From contig CM062290.1 in assembly GCA_031216915.1 (NCBI GenBank), positions 166,613,453 to 166,677,452 on the forward strand: a stretch of DNA of 64,000 nucleotides. Direction: 5' to 3'. Positions 35,491 to 47,806 of this stretch are shown here, piece after piece. This stretch comes from Pictodentalium vernedei. Lineage: Eukaryota > Mollusca > Scaphopoda > Dentaliida > Dentaliidae. The translations under genes and the position numbers were made by a program. Under the pieces are notes generated by a model that worked only from the letters and a program-made list of their open reading frames with translations, had not been told where the DNA came from and searched no databases. Numbering within the stretch: position 1 is the first letter of the stretch; each line of letters opens with the position of its first letter.

Positions 35491-36348
35491 TTTATACAAG
35501 GAGCGTCAAATAGTTTGGAGGCGGGCTCGGTTATCCGTCTTCAGACGCATATGATGTTTACAGAAATCAACATTGGATAAATATCCATTTTGAATAATTT
35601 TGACTGAATAAAAATGGAAATAGCCCAGAGCTCTGTCAGTGCAAACAGGATTGACACAATGTGATAATCACTTCAACATCATTGCAAGATTTTGTTTGAA
35701 ACAATAGTCCTATATTCCCGCGTGCATGGTATAGGCTGTTTCAGGACAAATGTATGGGTAGGTGTGTATGTGTGTGTGATTGGGATGGGTCTGGGAGCGG
35801 GTGGTAGTTACGCGCACTGAAGGCGCACAGGGTCGTCTATATGGGCGCGCGCCCCACTTACATCCTAAATTACTTATGTAATGTTTTTCATACAAAAACG
35901 AAGGCCGGGATAGGAGGGAACAAGAGAACCGAGAAGGCCGCCAAGACACAAAGAGCCACCCGCCCAGAGCACGAGGAAAGAAAGGGGAATGAGGCCACAG
36001 CACCCATCCGCCCTTTGGAGTTACCGAGGCGAACCACAGGCGTCATCTACTCGCGACTCGAGCTACGGTGTTCAGCCCCTAGACCGCCATGCGACATAAC
36101 GCGGAGTGGTGAAAGGAATTGACATTGTCATCAGGATAGTCGCCTACAAGACTTATGTCCGTTAATTCCCTTGATATTGAGTGTTTTGAATCCCTGGGCT
36201 TGGCCGACTGAGCCAGCAAACGCAGCTAGCCCACCCCAACAGCCGTACTAATCTAGGACCTGGGCTACTCAGCGGCACAGCCCTCTCGCTGGGCCCGAAG
36301 AACGTCCAGTCACTCAGCTCCGTAGACAACGACAGCGCACTCACAACT

Positions 36349-37423
36349 CAGTGTTGTCCTTTTCCCAAATGCAGTCCTATCGCTGCACTCCAAAGTGTTT
36401 TGAATGCCTAGGTTTGTTCTTGGATATATTAAGCACATTTGGCCACAAGTTGTTCTCGTAAAATATTATTGTATTATCAGTTCTGGTATGAATAGGATAG
36501 CAGACTTCCAGGAACCAGTGGTGCCTACTGTCAACCCTCTGAGTTGATTATATACATGTTTCGTGTTCTATACCCCAACCTTCATTTTAAAGTATAATTT
36601 GTGTATATTTAATTTGCATTTAAGGAATATAAGAGGTGGGAATTTCAAAATAAAAACACTTCTATTACTATATAGCATGCGGTGACCGGTTCTCGTCAGA
36701 TCACCGAAGTTGAGCAACGTCGAGCCCAGTTAATCCTCGGATGGGTGACCGTCTGAGCGATCGATTCGGACTCCCGCGTTTTGTCCTTAGGCAAGGCACT
36801 TAACCCCGATTGTCCACATGGGGGCACGATGAGGCCGTGTCCTAAGGCGTACTGCACGCCGATGGTGCGCATGTCTTCAACCAATAAAACCCTGCCTGTA
36901 ACGCAGTGCGGAGTTACGATGTTGGGAAGCTGGCAGCTGTTCGTCGTTGCTAGGTGGTTCTCTCCAGGTACTCTGGCTTCCTCCAACCGTAAAACTGTCA
37001 CGGTCATGATTAGCCATTATGCATAAGTATGTGACCTTAAACACCAATAAATAAATAAATATAAATAATATTACTATATAGCACCTTAAGGTGCTGTGTA
37101 AGCAACAGAATTTTGTTTATTTTGAAAATCCCACCTCTCATGTTCCTTAAATTCAATTTAAAAATACACAAAGTATACATCAAAATGAAGGTTGAGTTGT
37201 ATAGAACACGAAACACATATGTAATCAACTCATAGAGTTGACAGCAGGCACCACTGGTTCCTGGAAGTCTGCAATAGTATTCGTACCAGAACTGATAATA
37301 AAATAATATCTCACGAGAACAACTAGTGGCCAAATGTGCTTCACATATCCAAGAACAAAGCTAGGCATTCAAAACACTTTAGGATGCAGCGAAAGAACTG
37401 CATTTGAGAAAAGTACAACACTG
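36349..37423. mobile_element. Large foldback element (arms about 325 bp) split by a SINE near its centre
   Basis: Left arm 36349-36677 and right arm 37069-37423 are reverse complements over their length (for example GAGGTGGGAATTTCAAAATA left, TATTTTGAAAATCCCACCTC right). The centre reads GCACCTTAAGGTGC. The SINE at 36678-37068 sits inside with a 15-bp duplication. A single arm recurs at 40142-40490. Confidence 0.9.
36678..37068 (+). mobile_element. SINE, 5S head + alpha tail, 15-bp target duplication
   Basis: 5S-like head (GACCGGTTCTCGTCAGATCA, GGATGGGTGACCGTC), common body, tail AAACACCAATAAATAAATAA. TATTACTATATAGCA duplicated at 36663-36677 and 37069-37083. Confidence 0.95.
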
Positions 37424-37499
37424 TCTGCATTTTTTATTGAAGATGGATTCCATGTTCAACGGACATGCGTAAATCACTCGACACCACGAATTTCTTTTT

Positions 37500-39929
37500 A
37501 GATTAGATTATTTATTTAACGGTATAGTTAAAAATTACAGCAATGCATGTATGATAATACAAAATGTAGAAAGCACAAAAAGCATTAGTACAATACAAGA
37601 ATATTAATAAATATCTATACCGTAAGGAGATGACATAGCCAGATTGGCTGTCTACCTGTCGTCTCCCATTAATATTTGTTCTGGATTGTGCATTGTACAC
37701 TGATTACGAATCAGGATTATAGGCAAATTATCTAGTCGCATTCAGATTTTATGGTATTGAAAGTGTCGGACTTGGCAGTTAAAACATACTTTCCTGTTGG
37801 GCGAGATAAACAGACCGAGAATATTACTTGATGTTACCACATACAAAGAGCACATAATTCGGAAGATGACCATTTAGTTATTATTAATAGCATCTTCAGG
37901 GGTTTGAATCCGTGATTATCTGCCGACATTAAAATTACAATCTCGACAATAGGGATTGTCACATTCCACACTACTTGGGTACTGAGAGAGGAATTTTTGT
38001 GTCAATAATTTTTTGAATAGATTTCTATTAGTGATAGACCTTAGATCTTGATCCAATTCATTCCACACCCCGGGAAATGCATAGATCTGTAACCTGTCGA
38101 GGGCTTTAGTGCGCGTTCTACTGATATATAATAAGTCTGATTGTCTCGTAACTCTTTGTGAAGTATTTTCTATTGGGTTAAAAAAGTCATTAAATGACGA
38201 CGGGAGATGTCCCATTTTCCAATCAAATATGAAGAGACATGCTTGGTGTCTGAACAAGTCATTAATTTTAAGTATTTTGTCTTTTACAAATAAGGGATCA
38301 GTATGGGCGTTATAATTTGAATTATTAATGATACGAAGTGAGCGTTTCTGCATAATAAGAATTTACTAATTGCCCGAGCATTACCCCATACATGGATGCC
38401 ATATAACAGGTGGCTATGTATAAGGGCAAAGTATAATGTCATTAAAGCCTTATGTGGTAATATTTTTTTACTTTATTCAATGCATAATTAACTCTTCCAA
38501 TTTTGGAGCAAACGTGTGAGATATGGGCACTGTATGACAGATTGTCGTCAATGCTGATACCAAGAAATTTTAATGATTTATCTTGTTCATGGCCTCCTAT
38601 TCTTTTTATCTTTTGGTTTTGTATATTGATAGTTAAATTTTCTGGGACCAGTGTGCTACGGGTTGGATTTATAAGGACGTATTTAGTTTTACTTGCATTC
38701 AAGACAAGCTGGTTGGCTGAGCACCATTCGTTTAATTTGCTCAATTCATAATTTATATATTCAGCCAATCTACTTGCATTTGGACCTGAAGCATAGGCTG
38801 TCGTATCATCCGCAAACGATAGGAGGTTTAGCAAAGTCGAGTGACGAATATCGTTAATATAAAGCAGAAACAAGACTGGCCCGAGTATGGAACCCTGTGG
38901 TACTCCGCACGTTATTTGGGCTTCGTTCGAATTATTTTCACCACATTTTACATATTGGGTTCTGTTGGATAGATAACTTTCGAACCAGTCAATGGTAATA
39001 CCTCTGAACCCATATCTGTTTAATTTACTTATCAGAATGCTATGATTAATAGTGTCAAAAGCTTTCGAAAAGTCTATAAATACCCCTAGGGTTAAATCTT
39101 TTGTTGGTTTGTTGTTTTCTATAGCAATATGTCTAAGAAGTTGCATCACAGGATGTGTGGTGCTGTGATTTTTTCTAAAACCATATTGATGCTGATAGAG
39201 AATATCAAATGTATCCAGATAATTAACCATTCTATTAGCCATTAATTTTTCTAGGATTTTAGAGAATGCTGGAAGAATACTTATAGGTCTATAGTTATTG
39301 AATCTATTTTCATCTCCGGATTTATAGATTGGGATGACTTTGGCGATTTCCATTCGGTTTGGTACAACACCGGTGATAAAGGACTGGTTGGCGATATGGG
39401 CAAACGGGCGGGCTAATATATCTATAGACTTCTTTAGAAGATATGTTGAAGTGCCATCACAGTCTTCTGACCGTTTGACTTTCATTTTTTTGGCCACGTC
39501 CATCACTTCACCGGGGTTAGTGGGTGTTATGTAGAAGTTATTTATGGAAGACGGACCCATGAAGTTTCGGAAGGATTTGTCTGTTTGCGTCAATTCTGCA
39601 CTGGCACGTCTTCCCGTGTTTACAAAAAAGTTATTAAATGCACATGCTATTTCGTTTGAATCATTTATTTCACAATTATTGTCTTTGATAAAAGTAGAAG
39701 GCAAGCTAGTTGTACGTTTTGCTTTATTAATTGTTTCATTTAATATTTTCCAAGTTTCTTTTAAGTTGTTTTTGCTATCATTTAATATCTTATTATAGTA
39801 TATTGCTTTACTTTGTTTTTTTATTTTATTAAAGATTTTACAGTAGTTTTTGTAGTTTTGTATGTTTTGTTCTGTTGGGGATTTTATTTTCTTATTATAA
39901 AACTTTGTCTTATTAAGAGATGAAGTCAT
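37500..39929 (-). pseudogene. Non-LTR retrotransposon (Jockey/CR1/Rex group), 5'-truncated, frameshifted
   Basis: The main frame 39929-38442 (495 codons) has, in order, a pre-RT region (FFVNTG), KVIPIYKSGD with NYRPISILPAFSKILE, GVFIDFSKAFDTINHS (motif A), GVPQGSILGPVLFLLYINDI (motif B), FADDT (motif C), and LNASKTKYVLI with KFLGISID (thumb side). A one-base slip in an A7 run near 38460 moves the frame; the next piece reads PHKALMTLYFALIHSHLLYG, and a second slip leads into 38353-37916 (MQKRSLRIIN ... NPYCRDC). Only these two slips separate it from an intact C-terminal ORF2, so it is young. No endonuclease is seen upstream. The 3' end is a short TAAT-type tail near 37500. Confidence 0.93.
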
Positions 39930-40141
39930 TCAAAAAAAGAAAATCGTAAATCTAAGAAATTTCAACAGGTGTCATGATACCTTGCATAGAATATGGCAAC
40001 TGTGCAGTCCCTATATAATAATAGTATGCTGTATTAGGGCGATCTTTTTCATTATTTGATTTTAGACGGCATTGTTTTTCCGAGGCTTTTTCCGTCCGAT
40101 GACGTTGACCGGAAATCGAAAGTAAAAATATATGTAAACAA

Positions 40142-40490
40142 AGCAGTCACTTTGGGAATTTACCCCCATGCAGCTCTGTCGCTGTGTTTTGAAGGATTTT
40201 GATGCCCAAGCTTTGTTCTTGGATATGTGAAGCACATTGAGCCACAAGTTGTTCTCGTGAAATATTATTTTATTATCAGTTCTGGTACGATTACGGTAGA
40301 AGACTTTCAGGAACCATTGGTGCCTGATGTCAACTCTGTGGGTTGATTTCATATATTGTTCGTGTTCTCTACCTCCCAACCTTCATTTTCATGTATACTT
40401 TGTGTATATTTAATTTGAATTTAAGGAATATCAGAGGTGGGAATTTCAAAATAAACAAAATTCCATTACTTATTTTGCACCTTAAAAGTA
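40142..40490. mobile_element. Solo arm of the foldback element at 36349-37423
   Basis: Matches the left arm in order (CTTTGTTCTTGGATATGTGA, CCACAAGTTGTTCTCGTG, GAGGTGGGAATTTCAAAATA) and ends GCACCTTAAA, the half-centre. There is no partner arm within the next kilobase. Confidence 0.85.
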
Positions 40491-41639
40491 AATTCATGCC
40501 ATCAGAAAACATTACCTTTGCATCCATTTATCCTCTACAACAGCAATTCTTTTAAATTTCCGAAAGCCAGGTAATTAATAATATTCACAGAACAAAAGAA
40601 AGAACTATGTCTATATATTCCTCTTGATACAGAAGAAAAATATAAAGAACGAAAAAAGTATTCTCGGATGTCGCAATAAAAAAATCACTGCTCCACTGCA
40701 AGTTGATTTGGGTGGAGCAAAAGTTATCAGATGCAAGAGGGCGAGACACGATTGACCTATATTTCCCAATTCAGACTTTTGAAAGACCCTACATCAAGCG
40801 AAAAAAAATTTGATTAAAAAAAGCAACGACAGCAACAATTTGTCTAAATATAGGCGATAAACATATCTGAATTTCGTTACCTTGCATTTATTACAGTAAA
40901 AGTTGATGACACCAGCAGCAACAAATGTTCGCAAGCATTACAGTCGATACAAGGGCCGATTCATACATTTTATAGGGGCCTCGTCACTACTCTCGAAACA
41001 AGCGGATTGGTGGAACGCTTACTGGTCATTTATAGAAAAGTGCCTCACCTATCGCCACCTGTGTGCTGGGGTGGGGGTAGTTGCTATAAATATACAATGC
41101 TCAATAAGGTTTTCAATTTTCCGATGCCTCGCAATCGCCGATATATATTTTTTTGAAGTATGTGAAAGAACAATAGGTTGATGATATTTGAATTTTTCGC
41201 AGTACTTGGAAATATTTACACCACAGGTTAGAATAGATTGTACACCCCCCACCCCACCCCCAAAAAAACAAACCCCAACACGTGTCGAGACCGGAAAGCA
41301 TAACAGCGTAACAGCTGCCATGTTATTACGTCATTAAACGTCATCGATGAGAAGAGTTACTGCGTTGAGTGACCTGACACCATCTTGTGGGAGCGAATGG
41401 GGGGGGGGGGGGAGCGGGGAGGAGGGGTGGGGGCTCGGCGACGTTCTAGCACTTATGTACAGTTAGCAAAACAGAAGCGTGCAAAAACTGTACCCATTTC
41501 CTTCGTTATGAGAACAAGCCAAGAAAGGGGTCTTTATGAGAACAAGTCAAGAAGGGGGAGGAGGGGGTGGGGGTATTGTACGATAAATTGGTTATTATAT
41601 ATTACCACCATGTGGATTTCCGAGATGGTCTATTGAAGT

Positions 41640-42398
41640 CTCGACCTCGTCTCTGGGAATATATCGACAACGAAGAATCTACGAAATGTTTCGGAGTAAC
41701 TATAGATAATGAATTATCTTATAAGGCCCACCTGTCACAAATATGTTGTAAAATATCTCGTGTTAACTTTGCCCTTAACCCTTTGAACCCTGGTGGTACC
41801 TTCCATGTCAGTTCCATGGTAGCAATAGGAAGAGTCAATGTTTATTATTTGGGGGTAGACCAATTAATATTTTCAACGTGCAGCCTTAGGGCTGCACGTT
41901 GAAAATATTGATTGGTCTACACCACACATTTACCTTGCAGTCATCCCCCTAATGACATTATGACGTAGCTTGTGATCGGGCCGGAAAAACGGCCTGTGGA
42001 GAGTAAAGGGTTAATAGAGTAAAAATGAATACTTCGCCACATAGCGTTCAAAACACTCTCTTATACCTTAATTCACAGTCACCATGTGTATGGTATACCT
42101 TCTGGGGGTAATTCGAGAGGAATCAACAAAGTTTTTACGGTGCAAAAACGCTCATAACGAATAATAAACAATAGGAAATATAATACCCACGCCGACCTAC
42201 TATTCAAGAAAGGTAGAATTCTCAAGGTCAACGATTTATTCACGTTCACTTTTTCTGTTCGATTGATATATAATGTACGTTTACCAGTCTCATTTCAAAA
42301 TATCTTCACCACAAATACTCCATAAAGAAATATAACTACACGACAAGCTGACCTTCTCCACATACCCAGAACCAGGAATAAGGCATTAGATAATCAAG
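41640..42398 (+). pseudogene. Fragment of the same LINE family as 37500-39929, split by a P2 MITE
   Basis: Before the insertion: STKCFGVTIDNELSYKAHLS and ISRVNFAL (compare SLKFLGISIDDNLSYSAHIS in the larger copy). After it: NRVK...LYLNSQSPCVWYTFW, then degenerate RQADLLHIPRTRNKALDN near 42340-42396. Removing the P2 element with one TTAA puts ...NFALNRVK... in one frame. Dead: several stops. Confidence 0.85.
41775..42014. mobile_element. Hairpin MITE, P2 type, inserted in LINE coding sequence
   Basis: TTAACCCTTTGAACCCTGGT to GAGAGTAAAGGGTTAA with TTAA on each side. Stem GTAGACCAATTAATATTTTC then AACGTGCAGCC paired with GGCTGCACGTTGAAAATATT. Confidence 0.95.
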
Positions 42399-42689
42399 GG
42401 CGGATCCAGGGAGGGGGGGGGGGGGCAACCCCCCCTATTTTTGTCAGAGCGATGTCATAATACAGCATTGAACAAAGTCTGAATTTACGAATTTTAGATG
42501 ATCACGCATGCTTGCGCAGTTTTGGCGGCTCATATTCTGACAACACTGCCATGACTATAACTTTTAGGCCGTACAGAATATGACATTGGCACTGATTTAG
42601 ATCTCATAAAATGCCTCGTGTAATTACAAGTTTATTCAGTATATGGTCCGGTAATTAATGATAAATACGGTATAATCTAACAAATCATT

Positions 42690-42950
42690 TAACCCCGATT
42701 GCCTACATGGGGGCACGATGACGCTGTGCACTAAGGTGTACTGCACGTCGACGGAGTGAATGTCTTCAACCAATCTAACCCTGCCTGTGCCGCGGTGCAG
42801 AGTTCAAAGTTACGATGTTGGAGAGCTGACAGCTCGTCGTTGCTCGGAGGTTCTGTCCGGGTACTCCGGCTTCCTCCACCCGTAAAACTGTCACCAACAT
42901 GATATGACCCTGGCTGTTAATGTGTCGTTAAACCCTAATAATAATAAAAA
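42690..42950 (+). mobile_element. SINE fragment, beta tail
   Basis: Starts within the body (AACCCCGATTGCCTACATGG) and ends with GACCCTGGCTGTTAATGTGT then CGTTAAACCCTAATAATAAT. The head is missing. Confidence 0.88.
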
Positions 42951-43728
42951 ATTAACAAATAGTATGGTAGGCCTATATTATCACATATGCGTGTCCACAG
43001 ACCGGTCACTCACCCACGAATGTGTATACAACTCTAAAATCGGTTGGGTTAAAAAATCAAACAAAACCAAATGGGTTGAGTTGATATGAACCCAATTGGG
43101 TTATATTCCCTTTTCTGTGTCTAACCGAGACTTCTCCATCCATAAATGTCAAATGATCTTAGCTCGATGCAACGAATGTCATCTTACACAGAGAACAGTC
43201 AATTTGGAAAATCCCGAGAGGATGGGCATTCAACCAGAAATAAATTCTTGTTTTATGGAAAATCATGATACACAAAAGAAAAGTTTCACCACTTGACCAT
43301 TGGAGATCAATTAGCAGTAGCTTTGTTTGTATTTTAAGGCAAGAATGTTAAAAGGTTCCCCCAAATGTTATGCTACAATAGGGCCCGACGAATCTTCGAA
43401 ATTAGATTCGATTCGATTGAAGTGGCATTGATTCGGAAATTTTCGAATCGTCGAAACCTTCTCAAAATCGTACCAAGTGTCTCTCGTTAACTGAGCTTAA
43501 CTCTTCTTCTGTCATCAGTAGAGATGTGCAGTATATCGTAACTACCGTTCGGTATCAGTATAGAGCCAGTACCGATGGAATCTCAAAATACCGAAATTTG
43601 GGCATTGAAAAATATTCCCAACATAAGTTGGTAAATGAAATGGCAAACAACAGAACATTACGCAGAATTCATGACAAGAAAAGCCCATGGACTGTGTATT
43701 ACTAAAGGTAGTCACCACCGGTTATTTG

Positions 43729-43795
43729 GTGTAACAACAAAGCTGAGAGAAAATACCCAGGGGGTATTTTCTCTCAGCCTTGTAGTTACATCAAT
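43729..43795. repeat. 67-bp hairpin (GCTGAGAGAAAATACCC arms)
   Basis: TTTGGTGTAACAACAAAGCT GAGAGAAAATACCC and its near complement around AGGG. Lies inside the hAT-like element. Confidence 0.85.
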
Positions 43796-43931
43796 ATGAC
43801 CAATGCCGAGCGCCCGTTTTACTCCAAAAATTCTGACAATTCGGCGGCTTTGTCTGCTGTAAAATGGGGATCTACAGCTGTGCAGTATATCAAAAAATAC
43901 AATTCAATATTAGTATTGGTGTGAGTACATA

Positions 43932-44306
43932 CGATGAAACGACACTTTAACAGCCAAGGTCATATCGTGTCGGTTACAGTTTTACGGGTGAGGACGCCGG
44001 AGTACCCGGAGAGAACCACCGAGCAACGACGAGCAGCTGCCAGCTCCCTAACATCGTACCTCCGCATTTGCAGCACAGGCAGGGTTAGATTGGTTGCGCA
44101 CCATCGACGTGCAGAACGCCTTGGTACACGACCTCATCGTGCTCCCATATGGACAAACGGGGTTACGTGCCTTGCCCAAGGACACAACGCGGGAGTTCGA
44201 ATCGATCGCTCAGACGGTCATCCATCCAAGAACAAACCGGCCACGGCGTTGCTTAACTTCGGTGATCTGACGAGAAAAGGTTACCGCAGCGCCACCGTGC
44301 CCCTAC
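43932..44306 (-). mobile_element. SINE, 5S head + beta tail
   Basis: The minus-strand head GGGGCACGGTGGCGCTGCGG, TTCTCGTCAGATCACCGAAG and GGATGGATGACCGTC matches 5S. The beta tail (GACACGATATGACCTTGGCT then GTCGTTT) is at the low-coordinate end. Confidence 0.9.
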
Positions 44307-44444
44307 CGTACCGATACTGAGGTAAATTATTCTAAAAATACCGATACCGAACTTGCCATTTTAATACCGCCCAGCTCTAATCATCAGATGTCCTGCGCAG
44401 GAGACTTTGTGATAGAAGAATTCAAAGAAGGTCAGAATCCGCTT

Positions 44445-44691
44445 TTAACCCTTTACCTAACACGAACGGCAGACGACACTTGCAAATAAAATTTTTGAAT
44501 AACTCATTTTTTTCATTTTTTTTGCGCCAAAAAACATAGCGTATGACCCCTCATTCGAACGAGCTCGTTCCAATGAGGGGTCATAGGGTATGTTTTTGAG
44601 ATAAAAAGTGAAAAAAAATAATGAAAATTGGATGGGGATGTTTATGAATAACGCTGTCCGGTTTGGAACGTTACGTTGGGTAAAGGGTTAA
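44445..44691. mobile_element. Hairpin MITE, P1a type
   Basis: TTAACCCTTTACCTAACACG to GTTGGGTAAAGGGTTAA. Stem CATAGCGTATGACCCCTCAT / ATGAGGGGTCATAGGGTATG. Confidence 0.93.
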
Positions 44692-45427
44692 ACAAGTCGT
44701 CGTTTAATATGTCATGCTCACTCAAATGTAACCTGGCAATATTTGCTATATTCGACATTTATAAGAAGTGGCAATACCCTCAACATGAAAGCGGCGCGAT
44801 TCGATTCGAAATCCATTGACTGATTCGATTGAAGATTTGCGATTCGCAGGGTCCCATTCGTTTTTGACGCCTTATGTGAAACGAATGAGGCACATCCGGT
44901 TGGCTTGATTCTCAGGCGATCCCTCACTGAATTTGAACCCCCTTATTGGATATTTTTATTGCCTTTCAATGTCTTCAAATATTAGTACAAACACAGGGAG
45001 ACCCGAAACTTTTTACATTTCTTGATTGACGCATATTTATTTAGTTACGTCTCCAATATGTTTGTCTTATCATAATTTATGGGAGAGTGCCAACCATAAA
45101 TTGTAACGAGGCAAATCCCCGTAGATAAAATACTTATACTTCAAGGATAATATGAAGGTGATCGAAAGAATATGAAGCCTTAGAATTGCAATACCTACAG
45201 TTTGTTTTTAGAGAAATGTTTTTATTTTTCAAATTAAAAATGAATTTATTCGTATAAATGTGCACGTTCTATATTTGTGTGTAAAAAGACAGCCGACATC
45301 CTCTCTATGTTTGCTCATTTTTTGCAAAAGAAAAATAAAAAAACAAGAGCAACGCGAAGCGTAGCATATGTCCCAGAGCGGTATCATAAAAGGGTAGGTA
45401 AGTCTCTCGGGAGCATAACCAAAATCA

Positions 45428-46030
45428 AAAGGAAGCTTCCTCCAGACACCAATAATGCATCACAAAAAATAAAATTGATTTGAATCAGCATACATAAGTT
45501 ATTAGACAGAAACCAAATTCAAGATGGCCACCATGGCAGCCATATTGAATTGGTTGTCTGATCTAAAATCGTAAGGAAGCTCCCACTGGACACCAATAAT
45601 GCATAACCAAAAAATGAAACTGATTCGAGTCAGTATTTATAAGTTATTGGTCGGAAACCAAATTCAAGATGACCGCCACTGGCGGCCATCTTGGTTCAGC
45701 TGAGTGATCCAACATTGAAAGAAAGCTTCCTCTAGAATAACAATGCATAATTTAAAAATAAAAATGATTCAAGTCAGCATTTATTAGTTATTAGTCGGAA
45801 ACCAAATTCATTATGGACGCCATGGCTAGCTCATCCAAAAACCGGTCCAACATTGAAAGGAAGCCTTCTCTAGATACCAACAAATATAAAAAATGATTCA
45901 AGTCAGCATCCATTAGCTATTGGACGGAAACCAAATTCAATATAGAGGGCATGCGGCCATATTGAATTGGTTGAATTGGCTAGCTGATTCAAAATCTAAA
46001 GGAAGCTTTCTCTAGACCCCAATAATACAT
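45428..46030. repeat. Tandem array, about 143-bp unit (part 1)
   Basis: GGAAGCTTCCTC-like starts at about 45430, 45572, 45716, 45856 and 45998. Each unit contains GGAAACCAAATTCAAGATGG and a GCC-rich inverted motif (GGCCGCCATGGCGGCC-like). It continues at 47810-48065. Confidence 0.88.
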
Positions 46031-46269
46031 TACCAAATGAAAGTGTCAATGGCACTGTAGATTAACTTGACTGTGTGTTGTTTTTGATGAAAAGGATAAT
46101 GTTCAATGTTTATGAAAAGATTATGAAATACTACAAGAATTGTGATAATTGAGAATATGTTAATTTCTGTTCCCTGTATGCTATGTTTTCAATAAAAATA
46201 ATTTGAGGTGTAGAATGTACTAAAGAATTGAGGGGAGGGTTAATGTGGCCCTCACAGTTAATGTATGTC

Positions 46270-47320
46270 AACCAAAGTTACCAAGTTATTACAGTGAAAT
46301 TATTCCAAAACGAGTCATCCTGTCAAGTTACAAAGAAATCCTTTCATAAATACGGCCTGTAGACTGTGCTAAAGGTTTTCGGGCTTCGGGCCTGTGTAGC
46401 CATTGCGGTTGACCCATCGCAACCAAAAGGGGGCGTCCTCATCGAGACGTTATATTGAGTCGTCCTACAAAGTTACAATGAAATTCCTTCATGGATACGA
46501 CCTGTAGTCTGTGCTAAAGGTTATCGGGCTTCAGTCCCCTCTAGCCGCCACAGTTGACCAATCGCAACCAAAGGACTACGTTCTCATCTAGACATTATAC
46601 GGAGTCATCCTACCAAGCTACAATGAAATCCACCCATAAATACGACCTGTAGACTGTGCTAAAGGTTTTCGGGCTTTGGGCGCGGGCAGCCGTCATGGTT
46701 GACATATCGCGACCAAATGGGGAAGTTCTCATCTAGACATCATACAGAGTCATCCTACCAAGCAACAATGAAATCCCTCCATATTAAATACGACATGTAG
46801 ACTGTGCTAAAGTTTTTTGGTTTCTGGGCTTGGGCCGCCGTCACGGTTGATAGATCATGACCAAAAGGGGACGTTCTCATCTAGACATTATACAGAGTCA
46901 TCCTACCAAGTTACAATGAAATCCCTTCATACATACGACCTGTAGACTGTGCTAAAGGTTTTCAGGTTTTGAGTTCTGACAGCCATCACGGATAACATAT
47001 CGCGACCAAAATAGGACGTACTCATCTAGACAAGACCCCCCAAACCTGCACATGCAATTTCGTGCCGATCGGACAAGAACTACGAGGTGTAGCCTCTGCT
47101 AAAGTTTTTCGGGTTTGGGGCTCGGGCAGCCATCATAGTTGAACGGTCGCGACCAAAAGGGGACGTTCTCATCCAGACATTATCTGGAGTCATCCTACCA
47201 AGTTACAATGAAATCCTTCACAAACATGGCCTGTAAACTGTGCTAAATGTTTTCGGGCTTCGGGCCCCTGTAGCCGTCAGAGTTGACCGATCGCGACCAA
47301 AATTATTTTAAAAGCCCCAC
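46270..47320. repeat. Tandem array, about 145-bp unit, seven copies
   Basis: (T)GTAGACTGTGCTAAAGGTTT recurs at about 46371, 46506, 46651, 46799, 46944, 47091 and 47235. Units also hold TCGCGACCAAAAGGGGACGT and GTCATCCTACCAAGTTACAA. Confidence 0.9.
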
Positions 47321-47399
47321 GAACGTCATGTTCTCTCGACCCACTACCAACACGGTTGCTGAAAAACAGCACTGTTTTTGACCAGTTCCTTCCCATCAT

Positions 47400-47724
47400 T
47401 ACTAATATTTTCAGCTGTCTCTAGCTCTCGGCATTGTACCAACTGCGTTTATGCACGCCCATGTTATTCCACTCCCAAAGAAACCTAGTCTGGATGTTAA
47501 CACTCTAAAAAACCTATAGACCTGTCTCTAATGTTCCTGTTTGTCCAAATGCCTCGAAAAGGTTATCACCTCCAGAATCATTCAGCATATTTCGGTTAAT
47601 AACAAACTTGAAACATTCCAATCAGCATATAAGCCCAGGCATAGTACTGAAACAGCTTTAATTCGTGTCAGCAGTGACATTCTGAATTCGATGGATGATC
47701 GTAAGTTTACATCATTTGTGTTGT
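47400..47724 (+). pseudogene. CR1-like LINE fragment
   Basis: LGIVPTAF...HVIPLPKKPSLD, then after a frameshift PVSNVPVCPKCLEKVITSRI, NNKLETFQSAYKPRHSTETA and SSDILNSMDD. This is the fingers region of a CR1-type reverse transcriptase, just before palm motif A. It stops abruptly at the hairpin at 47725. Confidence 0.9.
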
Positions 47725-47806
47725 TTTTCTCATATAATATTTATGAAACGAGTCTAAGAGTGGAAAATTCTTAGACTCGTTTCATAAATATTATATGAGA
47801 AAAACA
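47725..47806. repeat. 82-bp near-perfect hairpin
   Basis: GTTTTTCTCATATAATATTT ATGAAACGAGTCTAAGA and its complement around GTGGAAAAT. It replaces the continuation of the LINE frame. Confidence 0.9.

Larger units (their letters stand above)
43519..44379. mobile_element. Nonautonomous hAT-like element with 8-bp target duplication
   Basis: Ends TAGAGATGTGCAGTAT / ATACCGCCCAGCTCTA (inverted, imperfect) with flanks GTCATCAG (43511-43518) and ATCATCAG (44380-44387), 7 of 8 identical. Inside are ACCGATACCGA-type subterminal repeats, a hairpin (43729-43795) and a SINE (43932-44306). Confidence 0.75.
43381..44863. mobile_element. Outer nonautonomous DNA element (hAT-like ends), heavily interrupted
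   Basis: GGGCCCGACGAATCTTCGAA at the left and GATTTGCGATTCGCAGGGTC at the right form imperfect inverted ends, both running into GATTCGATTCGA-rich subterminal sequence. A related end lies at 24180-24263. It contains the element at 43519-44379 and a P1a MITE. Moderate confidence only. Confidence 0.5.

Noticed and set aside
35841-36122. 93-codon ORF in a GC-richer patch
   Set aside because: No family resemblance and overlapping ORFs on the other strand of similar length. Probably a base-composition effect.
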